NCBI GenBank assembly: GCA_023512835.1
Contig: CM042091.1
Location: 18,617,506-18,681,505 of the forward strand
DNA length: 64,000 nt
Direction of reading: 5' to 3'
DNA from: Taxillus chinensis
Taxonomy: Eukaryota > Streptophyta > Magnoliopsida > Santalales > Loranthaceae
Shown: positions 44,216-56,703 of the stretch, one piece after another
Layout: each line of letters begins with the position of its first letter
Numbering within the stretch: position 1 is the stretch's first letter
Made by a program: the position numbers and the translations under genes
Notes under the pieces: model-generated
What the model saw: only the letters and a program-made list of their open reading frames with translations
The model's database searches: none
Told to the model about the DNA's origin: nothing

Positions 44216-46135
44216 ATGATTGTCATTCATTCATTTTTAATTGGATTGATAAGATTAAGGAGACAGCATCACCGTAGTTAACACAGGTTTAAGGATTCCC
44301 GAGACCGCCTGATCTTCTGTTCCGGTTCATAAATCTCGCCTAACCATATATATTTGAGCGAAACGAATGGGAAAATTACTGTTCCGAAATTTCCATAATT
44401 GTTTTTTAAATCATTTAGAATTGGTGACTTCTAAAAATATACGAGATATATATAATTTTTTTATTCTTCATTTGAAGATTATTTTATCGGTTACTTATTA
44501 ATTATAAATACATATTATTATTCAAAATATATAAATAAATTTTTAAAACATAATATAATCAGAATAAGAGATTAAACTAGCTCAATAATCTTCGCTCAAA
44601 CCATAAAAGATTTAATACTATGATTTTTTTTTCTCGATTCATTGTCAACGCCACGCAGTACTCGCGTACCAAAAATTACCAATTTGATTGCAGATTGCTC
44701 ATATAATCATATATTATTTTTAACATTTTTTAAATAAAAACTTATTTATTCACTGTATATCGTTCATGGTGTTTATAAAACTTAATAAATAATAAATTAA
44801 TTATTATATATATTTATTAAATATTATTAATAAAAAAATTATTGCTTTATTATTACTATTTATTTATTATTATGTTACTCTTTAGTGTAACAATTACACC
44901 GTAAGATCTTTAATTGATTAAAAGATTTTTCGTTATAAATGTTGAAATTGAAATTATATCTGAATTTATTGTCGGAGTTTGATGAACGAGTTTTGATATT
45001 CAAAATTTTCAATGGCTATAATGATGGAGAGACAAACTATATAAACTTTCGAGATTACAAATCTATATATAGAGTTTGTTATTTTCAATTTGATCTCGTA
45101 TTAAATTAAATATAGTTATTTATACATTAATTCTGTAATAATTATACTCTTAGCTCTTATTTTAAATCTTAGATTACTTTAATTTAGGTATACTAAATAT
45201 AGCACAACAAAATTAATATTACACCAATATTACATATATGTAGGTAAATTGCGTGTTAGCATCCTTTTTGCTTTGACATTATTTTTTTAAAATTTTGTTA
45301 AAGTTATTCCAATAGAGGATACGGTATTCATACATGATTTACCTCCACAGTCTACTGCACATAAAATTTTCCTTAATATCTGCATGGTAATGAAATGTTT
45401 CAAATATTAAGAATATATAATAATTATTTAAATATATTAAGAGTTGATAGCATAATTTTATAACACGAAATGTAACACCCTGGTGTATCATTAATTCATA
45501 TCATTTTATCAAGGTTTGATGGGTTTAGACACTTTACCTAACTCCGTATTTAAAAGTATCGTTAATTTCATCAATTAATTAAATGATGAATGGATGAAGT
45601 TTATGAGTGATTTGCCTTGCCTTCGTGCACTTAACGTGTAGTTTATATCATGAAATTCAAAACTTATTACGAGGACTCATATCACCCAATAAATTTTTTA
45701 AAATTTATAGTTTTATATATTTTTTTCATATCTAAAAATATATATATCACAATAGATTTTTTAAATTATTATTTATATTATTAAAATAATATTTTATAAT
45801 ACTTATTTTATTTAATAATAACATTTTATAATTTAATATGAAATTAAAGTAAATGTTAAGTGAAACGCAAAGAAAAGGGATGAGAGAAATTTTTTATATA
45901 TAATTTAATAATTATGGATACAAAGATTTCATAAAGACATCGTAGGAATACTATACAAACCTCATTGAAAAAGTTAAATATATAACATTTGCTATGAGAT
46001 GATTTTATGATTTTTTTAACTTTTTTTCCTTAAATATAGAAAAATAGACTTTTATAAAGAATTAGCTACTAGTGTTCTAACACTAACTTGCATATAGTAT
46101 TTCGCTAGTACACTTTGCTTATTGTTGGAGTTGCT
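44216..46135. other. AT-rich intergenic DNA
   Basis: No gene seen. TGTAACACCCTGG at about 45472 resembles a family A LTR start, but no following LTR text can be aligned. Confidence 0.5.
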
Positions 46136-46530
46136 CTTAGCATTCATGTTTGAATGTCTAAAAATTTATTTTTCTTAGAATATATGTTTTTTTAAAATAT
46201 GCTTATATTTTGATTCCTTAAATTAGATTTGAATTTAGAATATCTATAATACTTTCTTATATTTAGGAACTTATTATTTATTTTCAATAAAAATTTATAA
46301 TTTTTATATTTTTTTGACACATAAATTTTTTTAAATGGTTATAATAAATAGAAGAAAAAAAGCAATAAATAAGTAATATAATAATATTATTTTACTAAAA
46401 TAGAGAACTTATAAATAATATAATATAATTTCTAAAAAAAATAAAATAAAACTCAAAATAAAATTTAAGAAAGTGTTATTTTTAATTAAAATAAAAAAAC
46501 ATAAAAAAATTTAATATGAATATGGGTTAA
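46136..46530. mobile_element. decayed Tourist-like MITE, relative of 11658-12059
   Basis: TAAATGGTTATAATAAATAG (46332-46351) and the following AGAAAAAAAGCAATAAA and AAAATAGAGAA text line up with 11868-11945. A left end near TTAGCATTCATG is plausible. Neither end is intact. Confidence 0.5.
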
Positions 46531-49527
46531 GATTTTATTTTTCCACACACAGAGGCATCCGTAGTTTTCCTACCTATGAGTTTTTGAATTCTGTAAATTG
46601 TAATTTTTCGGTGACATCTTCAAATAGTCATATCTTTGTATACAATGGATCATTTTGGTTTTTTATTATAAGTATTGATGAAGTATAACACCTAAACACT
46701 CGCAAGGGATTTGCTACTCTCAAAATTCCAAAAAATAAACTTTTTCACCTCCAATTTTACATTTTATGCGGTCTGCATGTGTTTTCCATGTGTCAACTTA
46801 GTTCTCTAGAATCTTCCTATGCAATACACTTTTTATGAATTAATGTACAATATATCGTTTTATTTATAGTAGATAACGTGTTTAATACATAAAATATATT
46901 TCTATTTTATAGCTATTTTTCAAACCGATTTTAACGATGCTCTATTTTGGTCATCCGATAGCATATTGTTATGACGCCATGTACTAATTTGTAGCCACTG
47001 AAATGATACGCTAAACCGACATGACTGTAATTCATATTGTTTTAACCCCTACGTCCTTCAACTATGGCACTATATGCAGGCTCTGCCGGCCATAAACACA
47101 AACAATCCTATGGAGTCACAAGCGATCGAACCCCATACCTCTCGCATGCAAGAGTGTTTTTCCATTTTTATGCTATTTTGGTCTATGTATTTAAAATTTT
47201 TAAATTTGAAGTTTTGGGTATATATAAAAACAAATAATATTTATATTTATTCCATAGATATACTTAAAAAAAATTTATTTACAATTAATTGATTCATGCT
47301 GTAATATTATTTTTTATCGCTAGATTAATATGTATTATGCAAATAAGTCTTTACATCGAAATTATTGAGTTACATCAGGAACTCAACAAATAATTTATAA
47401 TTGTTTAAATTTAAATAATTTTTTTAATGTCTGCTTTCGCTGTCTTTGAAGAAATTTGTTTACACATATCTGATTTAATTTCTTATTTTAGTTCGGTATG
47501 GCCATGAAATTATGATCCAAAATATTTAGAGGAAGACTCAATCCAAATTCATAGTTATCATCGGATCGAACATCGACATAGTTAAGGCATCGGGTGATTA
47601 GATTACTGGTTCTACTGCCAAATAAATAATTAAACAGGTCATATAATTAATAATTATATATAAAAATATATTAATAAAAAATAAATATTTTAAACTAACA
47701 CATTAAAATTATACTTTTAATATAATACTATTTAATTTTAATATGTAATTTTTAATATAAATTTTTTAATAAATTTAAAAAGTATAATAACATAAATTTA
47801 TATTAAAGGAAAAAATCAAATAAAGTTTAAAAAAGATATTAAAATGAAATATTTAGTCATTAATTTTAAATTAAAATTATATTATAAAATAAAATAAATA
47901 ATATTTATAATTTTAAAAAAACCAACCAGTTTTATAATACCCTACCAGATTAGTCAGGTAAAAAAAACCAACCAAGTTAACCTGAATTAGTCTGATTTCT
48001 CTAAATTTTTAAAAATAATTCAATTATAAAACCAAACCGATTAAATATTCGAATTATTAATTTATTGGTCCAGCGGTCGGACCTGTTGATAATATGCCAA
48101 ATTGCCCGAATGCACGGGACTGGGAGTATAAATTGAGTTGTGGTCGCTTTTAAAACTGTTCTTATACAGGTAAGAAAAACAAACGTCCCATCACTTAATG
48201 GCAAAGATACTAAAATTGGTGAAATTAGTAATGATTATAATATTTAAAATATTATAATGTTAAATAATAATGAATGTTATTATAAACAAGGCTTTCCTAT
48301 TATATCATTTCTATTTTTTTTCAAGAAAAATAAAATTAAAATTTTGAAATATATAGATTAATTATATGTCCATAAAATTATATGATTTTTAATTTTTTGT
48401 ATGACCTTTAATTTACTTGATCAAATAAAATACATATCAAATTTTGAGTGAATTTTTCTAATCCTGTAAAATGAAGGTTTTACAAAAATTTTAAAATTAT
48501 GAAATTTTAGAAACATGTTTTTTTTTTTGATATTTTGATCTATGTATTTAAAAATTTTAAATTAAATTTTTTGCGTAAAAATTAAGGGATGTAATGGGAA
48601 ATATAACACCTATTTTGTAACAGGAAATTCTTGTTCAATCATTAGGACATGAAATGATGGGAGGTATAATATTTACTGTTTATAAATATAACTATGAGGA
48701 TTTAATATGAATATCTGAGTTTTTTTTAAATGGAAGTACTTCAAACTTAGTTGGAAGCCAAAGTACACAAACGAATTGGGTTTGAGTTATTCTGCTCCAC
48801 ATACAATAATGTGGCATTGAAAATTTTTAAATTGCCCCACTCCATAACGTTTTTTATGCGGCAGTGGATTTTTTAAAGGCAAATGTCACTATGTATATTT
48901 GGTTCAATTGGGCCCTGACCCTAAAATTATTATTTTTAAGTGGGAGGAACATTTGAAGCATGATTACCAAAGAGAAATTGGACGTTGTCATCGTGGTACC
49001 ACTATAGTTGGGAGTGGGTTTTAAAACGTGGAGTGTATATATTTGTTTTTTTATAGATAATTTCAAAATATAATTTTAAATTATAGATAACTGTTGAATG
49101 TATTGACAATATTTGATTTTACGTGTCAACGAACAAAATCTATCAATTAGCTAATTTTAAAAATAAGCAATCATTGTAGGGTGATTTGCATTTTTTAGTG
49201 CATCATGTTGTCTAAATACAACAAAATAAGAAAATGATTGATGTATCATAAATACATTGTCATGTGTTTTTTTTTTTACATTTTTAATTTTTATTTCATA
49301 ATTTAAATGGTTAGATTTTGAATTCTGAGCTTAAATTATATTTAATAGACAGAAAATGCATTTAAAAAATGAGTCAAAAATTAATAAAAAATATGATGAG
49401 TTTAGATAATAAAATAAATAAAATAGGAAAAAATAAAAAAATTTAAATTGAATACTAAAAAAATTTAAATTTACATTTAAAAATAAAAAACAACTCATCA
49501 ATCAAGTATTACTTTACCTATAAAATA
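46531..49527. other. AT-rich intergenic DNA, no gene supported
   Basis: Short frames at 47074-47292, 48001-48204 and 48854-49066 have AT-driven composition and no domain. A GGTTCTACTGCC to GGTCCAGCGGTCGG stretch (47605-48085) may be an old transposon, but I cannot define its ends. Confidence 0.5.
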
Positions 49528-49900
49528 CAGGGACGGATCCAGAAAGTTCGGTTAGGGGGGACCAAAATATAAAGTATGTAATTCACGTTTAAAAATTGTT
49601 ATCTGAAACTATAATTAATATGGCCGGTTCCGAGATTTAAGGGGTCTAAGGTGATTATTAAATTAGAAGCCCTTATCCATAAATTAAACTATCGATTTTT
49701 ATTTTTTTTACTATACTTATAGGAATAATATAAAATTTAAAAATATATATCATTGTCGAAATTATAAATTAATTTTCCGATTTGTCATGCCAAAAGTTAG
49801 GTCAAGATGAGATGAGTCCGAAAGCCTTAATTTTAATCTAATTTTGGAAGGCCAAAGACCTAGTGCCTCACTTATCCGCCTTGAGACCAACACTGATGAT
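49528..49900. mobile_element. fragments of one or two hAT-like MITEs
   Basis: CAGGGACGGATCCAGAAAG at 49528-49546 followed by TTAGGGGGGACC is a widespread plant hAT-like terminus, and its partner end was not found. Inside, GGCCGGTTCCGAG (49622) and, inverted, GTTGGTCTCAAG (about 49885) form a weak inverted pair flanked by ATAATTAATA and ATGATTAGTA. Confidence 0.45.
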
Positions 49901-52352
49901 TAGTACTATTTAAGTTAAAATTAAGAACATAAAAGCATAAAAAATTTATCAAATTATCATATAATCAAGTTAGATAACTTTTTAAAATCATATAATTAAT
50001 TTAATACTATTATAATTAATAATATGTTTATCACAAACAATATAGGAGAGTAAATTATATTAATAATTAATTTTAATTGTAATTATATAAATATAATATA
50101 AATAATTAAAATTAAAATTTATCTATAGCTATATATATATTTACCTACTATTAAAATTTATAATTTTATATTATATATTTATATATTAATTTTAATATAT
50201 ATATATAAGTTATACATATATAAATTAAAAAAGGGGGGATATTCCTAATAAAATATATATACCAAACACATGGATAAATTTTTATTTTTTAAAATATAAT
50301 CATATTTTAAAAACAACCAATCAAACAATCCTGAGTGTTCTATTGAGTCGCTTTAGGGATATTCAAGTAAATAGTATCACTTTTGTTCTGCCAAATAAAC
50401 CTCATTTGATGTATATGGTTTGATGCATTTTAATTTCCCAAAATCTTCACTGCATTCTTTTTTATTCTTATTATTATTATTCATATTATTATATATTCAC
50501 CCTCCAAATCTCACTCATCCCAATCCTACCCTAAAAACTTCATCACATTCGAAATCAAAATAAGCTCTTGCATCTTACATCATTTAAAACACATCATCAA
50601 CCTATTTTCTTTTTAAATTTCAAATAATTTATTTATCTTGTTATCCATTATTTTTCATGTAAATTAATGAAGACATAATAAACTATAAAGTCACAAGACA
50701 TAACTTAGATCCCCATGCATATCTCGTCTAATGCGACTCCATATTTTGGTATAGTTCATGTATCGATAAAAGTATGTCGCTTATCCCAAATTTAGAAGCA
50801 AATTAAGTTTTATCATTATCATTATTCACAATGATAAATGACTAAATTAACTTTAAAATTTATTTAAAACTGAAATATTAAATTTGTTCGTATATTTAAC
50901 TTATTGAACTATTTTTATAATTTTATGATAATATTAATTTTGTAGTTAGTTTAATATTCAATTATAAACTTTTAGTCAAGAATATTAAAAATTAATAAGT
51001 TAAGGGTTTGAAACCGATAACGAAACTTTGTGGGTGCAATTATATAATAATCTTTTAAAAAAATTATAAATCTTAAGCCAACCTCAAACATTTAGTTAAA
51101 GTTAATTTTATTTTGTAGAAATTAAAAATAATTATATTTTGTATAACTCATAATAAAACATTCTATTTAGATGAGTTACTCATATTATAATTTCATATCT
51201 GCAGCTATTGCTTTTTAAATTTCTTGAAGTAATATATTATGTGATAACAAATTTATCAGTTAAGAAATAGTACGGTGAAACATATTGTATAATAAAAAAG
51301 GAACATCTTCAAATTGACAGTATATATACTATCAGAGTTGTCCCAAACTTATAAAGTATGATACCTGACTAACTATAAAGTATAGCAAGAAATTTGATGC
51401 TTATGGGCTACACGACGCGATTTTTTTTCCCTAAAAATTGTTAAACCGGGAGAGTCCAACAACTCATCGATCGATCCTTGGGACAACGTACAAGATACAA
51501 CAAATATGAACACATGAACTGAGGAAATCTAGGAGGCGAACAAAATTCATAGCTCAATAACTTCTGCTAGCTTCTCTCATGGACCAAAGCCTCTACCCCA
51601 TGACATGACTTTTAAGAAAATTCGATATATATATATATATATATAGTATTATTCAAGATGACTCTATATCTTCATAAATAATAGTCAAACAAAATAAAAA
51701 GTCTTCAACACATCCTTTTTTTCTTTATGTAGTATGATTATTCTTATTTTTTAAAAGAATAATCATTATTCTTTAAATAATATTATATTATTTTTTTCTG
51801 GTTATTGTGTCTTAATCAAAGTAAAAAAATGTAAAAGATGGGGTAGAAAAGAAAATTGAAGAGAAAAATATTATTTTACAAGAAATAAAGAGTGATGTTG
51901 AAGTTGAAATTATAAAAATGACTCCTCACATATATGAAAAAACTCTTGAAATGTGAAAATAAAATAAAGATAATGTTGAAATCTCGTATAAAAGTTATTA
52001 GTGTTTTTCTAATAGAATTATATTTCCCTTTCTTTCAAAGGAAAAAAACATGCGTAAGATTCTTTTAAAACTATTTAAAAAAAAATACTTTCCACCTTTT
52101 GATATCATTGTAAAATATTATAAAAAATAACATTTAGGGTTTGAAAAACAAAAAATAAAAAATCACTCATCTGTAAGGAATTAATAATAAGTAAGGGTGA
52201 AGTTTTTATGTTTGTCTTAAGATCATTTGGCCTATGGTGGTTATGGATGCACTCTAGGTAATAATTATTTAAAATTTCAAGATGTAACTATAAGACAATT
52301 ATGGGTTGAAGCTAAATGAGCAATTAAACCTAAATTGGATGGCAATAAAGCC
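49901..52352. other. AT-rich intergenic DNA
   Basis: No gene. An (AT)n run is at 51625-51646. Confidence 0.6.
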
Positions 52353-53236
52353 ATGTTTGGTATGCGAGAAAGGAAAAAAATGAATCAAATTTTATTTATT
52401 TTTCATATTTAGTATACAAACAGGAAATGAACTAACCATAACTGTAGGAATATTATACCCCCAAACACGAATAAATTGACTATCTTCATATACTAGGTTT
52501 ACAAAGATTTTATTGCATAAGAATTTTTTTTTAATCTTTTTACCCTTGGTTCTCATTCACCATTTATGTCCTTGTCCTCCTCCTCCTCCTCCAACGAGCA
52601 CATGAAGCAATGGTAGTATGGGATGGTACTAGATTCCATGTTCGGCTTGGTCAGACTAGAACTCACCTCCAAATCCCCGAAGGCAACATAGTCATATGGG
52701 ATGATACCATATTGATGGTTCACACGTGCAACGTTGCATGCCCGCATGGGAGGGAGATAGGTGATGCGTGGCGGAGATTAGACGAAAAGAGGGGGGCAAA
52801 GGACATATTTTGGCGGTAGTGTAGGCGGGATGGATAGCACCTCCACCATGGCCTAGGTCATCGGCTCAACTAGACCCAACTGACAGAGATGAAAAAGAAG
52901 ATAACATGACAAGAAAAGAAAAAAATAATATAAAACGTTTTGTGTTTTCTAGGGGAGAATAATGTGGCAAAAAAGAACCATCAATTTAGATTTCATTGCC
53001 GGAAAATTTCTCCAAATTTGAACCGAGACAGATAAATAAGAAGAAAAGATTTTATTTAATAAATCTTAATAATTATGATGATATTATAGTAATTTAATTA
53101 ATTCATTACTTTCTTTACTTTTGTATATCAAGCGTAAGAAATCTAATAAAAAATTTCATTTTAATTCTCATGTCAATTTCATTTTCTTACTTATTATATT
53201 CTTTCTAAATTTATTCTTGCGTACTAAACAAAATAT
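52353..53236. mobile_element. possible DNA transposon with imperfect inverted ends, about 0.88 kb
   Basis: GTTTGGTATGCGAGAA at the left and, inverted, GTTTAGTACGCAAGAA at the right match at 13 of 16 positions; this terminus is common in plant non-autonomous DNA elements. Target duplications were not recognised. The interior includes a (TCC)n at 52577-52592 and no supported gene. The frames at 52553-52747 and 52610-52819 overlap on opposite strands and lack domains. Confidence 0.45.
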
Positions 53237-53492
53237 AAGTACTAAAATGAAGGGAAAGATTTGGATTTGTAAACTAAATTAGTATAAACTTTTTGTGTTT
53301 TACTAAATTATTCTAATTTTAGGTTTTACCAAGTTTATAGGACATTTAAGATAATAATGTTATAACACAAAATATCCAAATTTATGATAAAAATGTTAAA
53401 TAATTACTTTTATCATTTTATAAATGCCTTGAAGGTGACATTGAAATGAAACTTACTCCCTCCATTCAAAGGCTAGTTGTTATGGTATATGC

Positions 53493-56400
53493 TGTTGGAT
53501 TGGGTGCCCTAGACCCAACCACTGTACATGTATATCTTGGGATTTCGTTGTATTATACATTATGTGTTTATATATTTATCAGTGTATGTTCATTATACTT
53601 CCGCGTTCACATACACGATAATGTCCATAGTATATTGTCGCATCAATCTGCATAGCAGTCCCGCTATAATGAGAACCTATTGGATATTATGATAATATCT
53701 TAAACTATATGTCCTATGTTCTAGATACATCTTTCCGATTGGACACGAAGATGTTTCACTATCAGGTGTTGGGGGCTCATAAGCATTGAGACACTTCTCA
53801 TAGTGTTACAGACTTGGCGATCTCAAAGTTTGGGAGATCATGAGGACCGACCCGAATGTGAACGGCACATCTAGATGCCATTGATCGTTCTTATCTCAGA
53901 GCGTGTGTATTGGTCCTTTGACTTGAGACCATTGTTATTGTATACCACGAGTCACATACTTTGATACATGATGAAAACCATGACATGATGCTCGTGGTAG
54001 GTAAAAAAGAGCGTTTGTCGATACACGCACTTCAAATAAAATTTAAACTAAGTATAAGCTAGGGCTTAACTCTAGATCGTTCTCTACCGGAGGACTTATA
54101 AAATTCAATTCAACTTATTTAATTACTTGTTAAACAAAAAACTAATGAAAAAGAATAAATGGAAAATTGGGGATTTTTGATCGAATGAAAACTAATTAAA
54201 GCAAGATTTTTAACTAAGAAAAGTAATAATCGAGAAAATCAATTAATTAAAGATGTAACCGGTTTAACTTCACACCCGAATGCTGTTTATCACTATCCCC
54301 AAAAGATTAATTAGATAAATTATGGCCCCATAATTCAAATGCATCAAGACACCATGAATACAATCAAATTATGAATTTATTCCAACCGAATAATTATGAA
54401 TTAATTCTCGAAAGACCCCCGTTCCCTACTAAACAAATCTTCCCACTCAAATACAATAACGTACATAATGAATTGTTAAATTAACACTCAACCGAGATAT
54501 TAAATCAACAAATCAAAGAGATAGAATTAAATCATAGCACATAAAATACCAAATTAAATGTTAAAACATGGATTCAAAACAAGCATCCAAAGTGTTAAGC
54601 TAAACCGATTACAAAATACTTACCCTCCATGGGTCGAAAAAATCACAAATCCTTTGAAAATTAAAACAATAAGGAATTGTAAACGGAATTAAAATAAATA
54701 GACCGCAAACAATTAAATATCCAATATTGAACCTCGATCCGAATCTCAAATATTTCGCTATCTTATCTTCTTCCTATTTCTATGTCCGTAATCGTCACAC
54801 TGGAACTGGTGTGACGTCGCGTAATGGCGGGACTGCTTGCGCTGATGAAGTGGTGAGCTGGCGATCACGTGAAAGATGGTGAGATGATGGAGGCGCTAGG
54901 CAACACTGCGTTTTTTTTTTCATGGGATGGTGGAGGTGTGATGAATTATATATAAGCCCAACGATTTCCTTTTCTTCGTGCACATCAAGTACCGCTTCTT
55001 CTTTCCAATTTCTTTTTCCCTTTTTCAGGCCAAGACATATCATCATTAACGCTTTCCAATTTCTCAAACCTACTTACGTAACAAGCAAACAATAAAATAA
55101 TAATAATAACAATAATAAATAAATAAATAAATAAAACACAAAAATATTAAAATAAAAAAATAATAATAAATAAATAAAATAATCAATTAAGCCCAGAGAA
55201 TTAATATTAAAATAATTAATTTAATATTAAAAACCATCAAAATTAATATTAAATATATAAAAAATGAATAAAACAGTAAATAATTGAAATTGGAGAAAAC
55301 TATTATAAAAATGCATTAATTCAACAAATATTCAATTAAAGTCGAAATTACATTAAATTTAATGACAAATATTACAGTTATCGGGTAGCCTTGTGTTAGG
55401 TATGTCACGACCGGTATGACAATAACAGATGGTCAAGAGAGGATTTGTCCCTTCTCGGTTATGGAAGATGACATCACGTAGGCCCTTTGACTTGATGGTA
55501 GTGTCCAGATGAATCCATGGCCATGGTGTTCCGACACAAGTCCATCGGGAAAGTCAAAGAAAATATAACAAGCAATAGGACCGATGGCATAGGTATGCAT
55601 TCCGCTTGTTGCGATGTCCGTGACAAAAGGATTAAAATCACAAGTGAGCGTTTGTAGGAGGTCGTCGACTTATACGATATATCTCATCCTTTTTGGTCGC
55701 CGTGTCGTGTCTGTAATAACGTTCACGACTATGGTGGGACCATAGCCATTAAGGAAGGAACCTAGAGGGTCACACAATAGTGTATTTGGTAGGTCCAATA
55801 GTTCGGTGGAACTAGACAAAGCAATCGGTCCAGATTGATTCAAGTTCGAATCAATAAGAGCCCGGATTGCTAGATCGACTCAAAATCACTATTCGAGCGG
55901 TAATAAGTGATTCGGATCATCGTTTAGGGAATTCGAGGGCATATCTGAGTTCGGGAGATTGCCACGATCGAACGTGTCCAATCGGATTTTTCGGCGCTCG
56001 GGTTCAAATGGGGCCCACACCCCGCAGATGGGGCCCACACGAGATGAGACGAGAGGGGACATATGTCACACCATGTGAAAACATGAGTGGCCTATGTTTT
56101 TGGTTTATTAGGGCCTATTTTCAAAGGGTTACATCCTAGGTTTGAAAATGGGTGCCTAATAAAAACAAAAATAAATAAAATAAAAGTGTTATTTTATTAA
56201 TAATGGGTTTTTTGGCATACATTATTAAGGGAGTGAGAGGAAAACGTAGGAGATGAATTCTTGGGTGCTTTGGAGGACAAAGAACTCATTCTCCCACTTC
56301 TCTCCCTCTCCCCCTTGCTTAAGTTGCCGAATAGCGAAAATGACCGTTTCTTTGTAACGCAACAGTGGAGCAATAGGTTGATCAAACGGACGAATCCGAG

Positions 56401-56684
56401 GAGTCTCTACGCTCGTGCTAGCACCGAACGTGGGACGGGACGTCCGTGGACCGCCGGTGCACGTGGACCGGCCTAGAGAGCTCCCGGTTTGGAGTTTGCG
56501 CACCGACGAGCACGAGATACTACCGGAAATTACGGGTATGTAATTTTCTGTTTTGCTTGCTTAAAATTTCAATTAAACACTCTAGATGAAGGTTCTACCT
56601 CTTAGGATGCCGTGTATAAAATTTCATAATTTTATACGGCCGTTTTAGGGACCTCAACGGCACGCTTGTTCCCGCATAAGGACA
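53493..56684 (+). repeat. 5' LTR of the copia element, interrupted by a family B solo LTR
   Basis: It starts TGTTGGATTGGGTGCC. It aligns with 62359-64000 up to about 56518; the rest has no partner in the window. The end is placed at GGACA (56680-56684), seven bases before the primer site, and is less sure than the start. Without the nested 1.39 kb it is about 1.8 kb. Confidence 0.85.
54001..55383 (-). repeat. family B solo LTR nested in the copia 5' LTR (1,383 bp)
   Basis: It aligns over its length with the family B LTRs at 14566 (inverted) and 23555. GGTAG flanks both sides (53996-54000 and 55384-55388). The sister LTR has a single GGTAG at 62867-62871 with no insertion. Terminal bases have drifted from TG...CA. 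The 90-codon minus-strand frame at 54795-55067 is not a gene. Confidence 0.9.
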
Positions 56685-56691
56685 CTGATAA

Positions 56692-56703
56692 TGGTATCGA
56701 GCC
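56692..56703 (+). promoter_or_regulatory. primer binding site, tRNA-Met
   Basis: TGGTATCGAGCC lies just after the 5' LTR. Confidence 0.85.

Noticed and set aside
47100..47160. tRNA-derived SINE, because the minus strand has a GGGGTTCGATCGC box B-like motif
   Set aside because: No box A at the right distance, no poly-A end and no second copy in the window.
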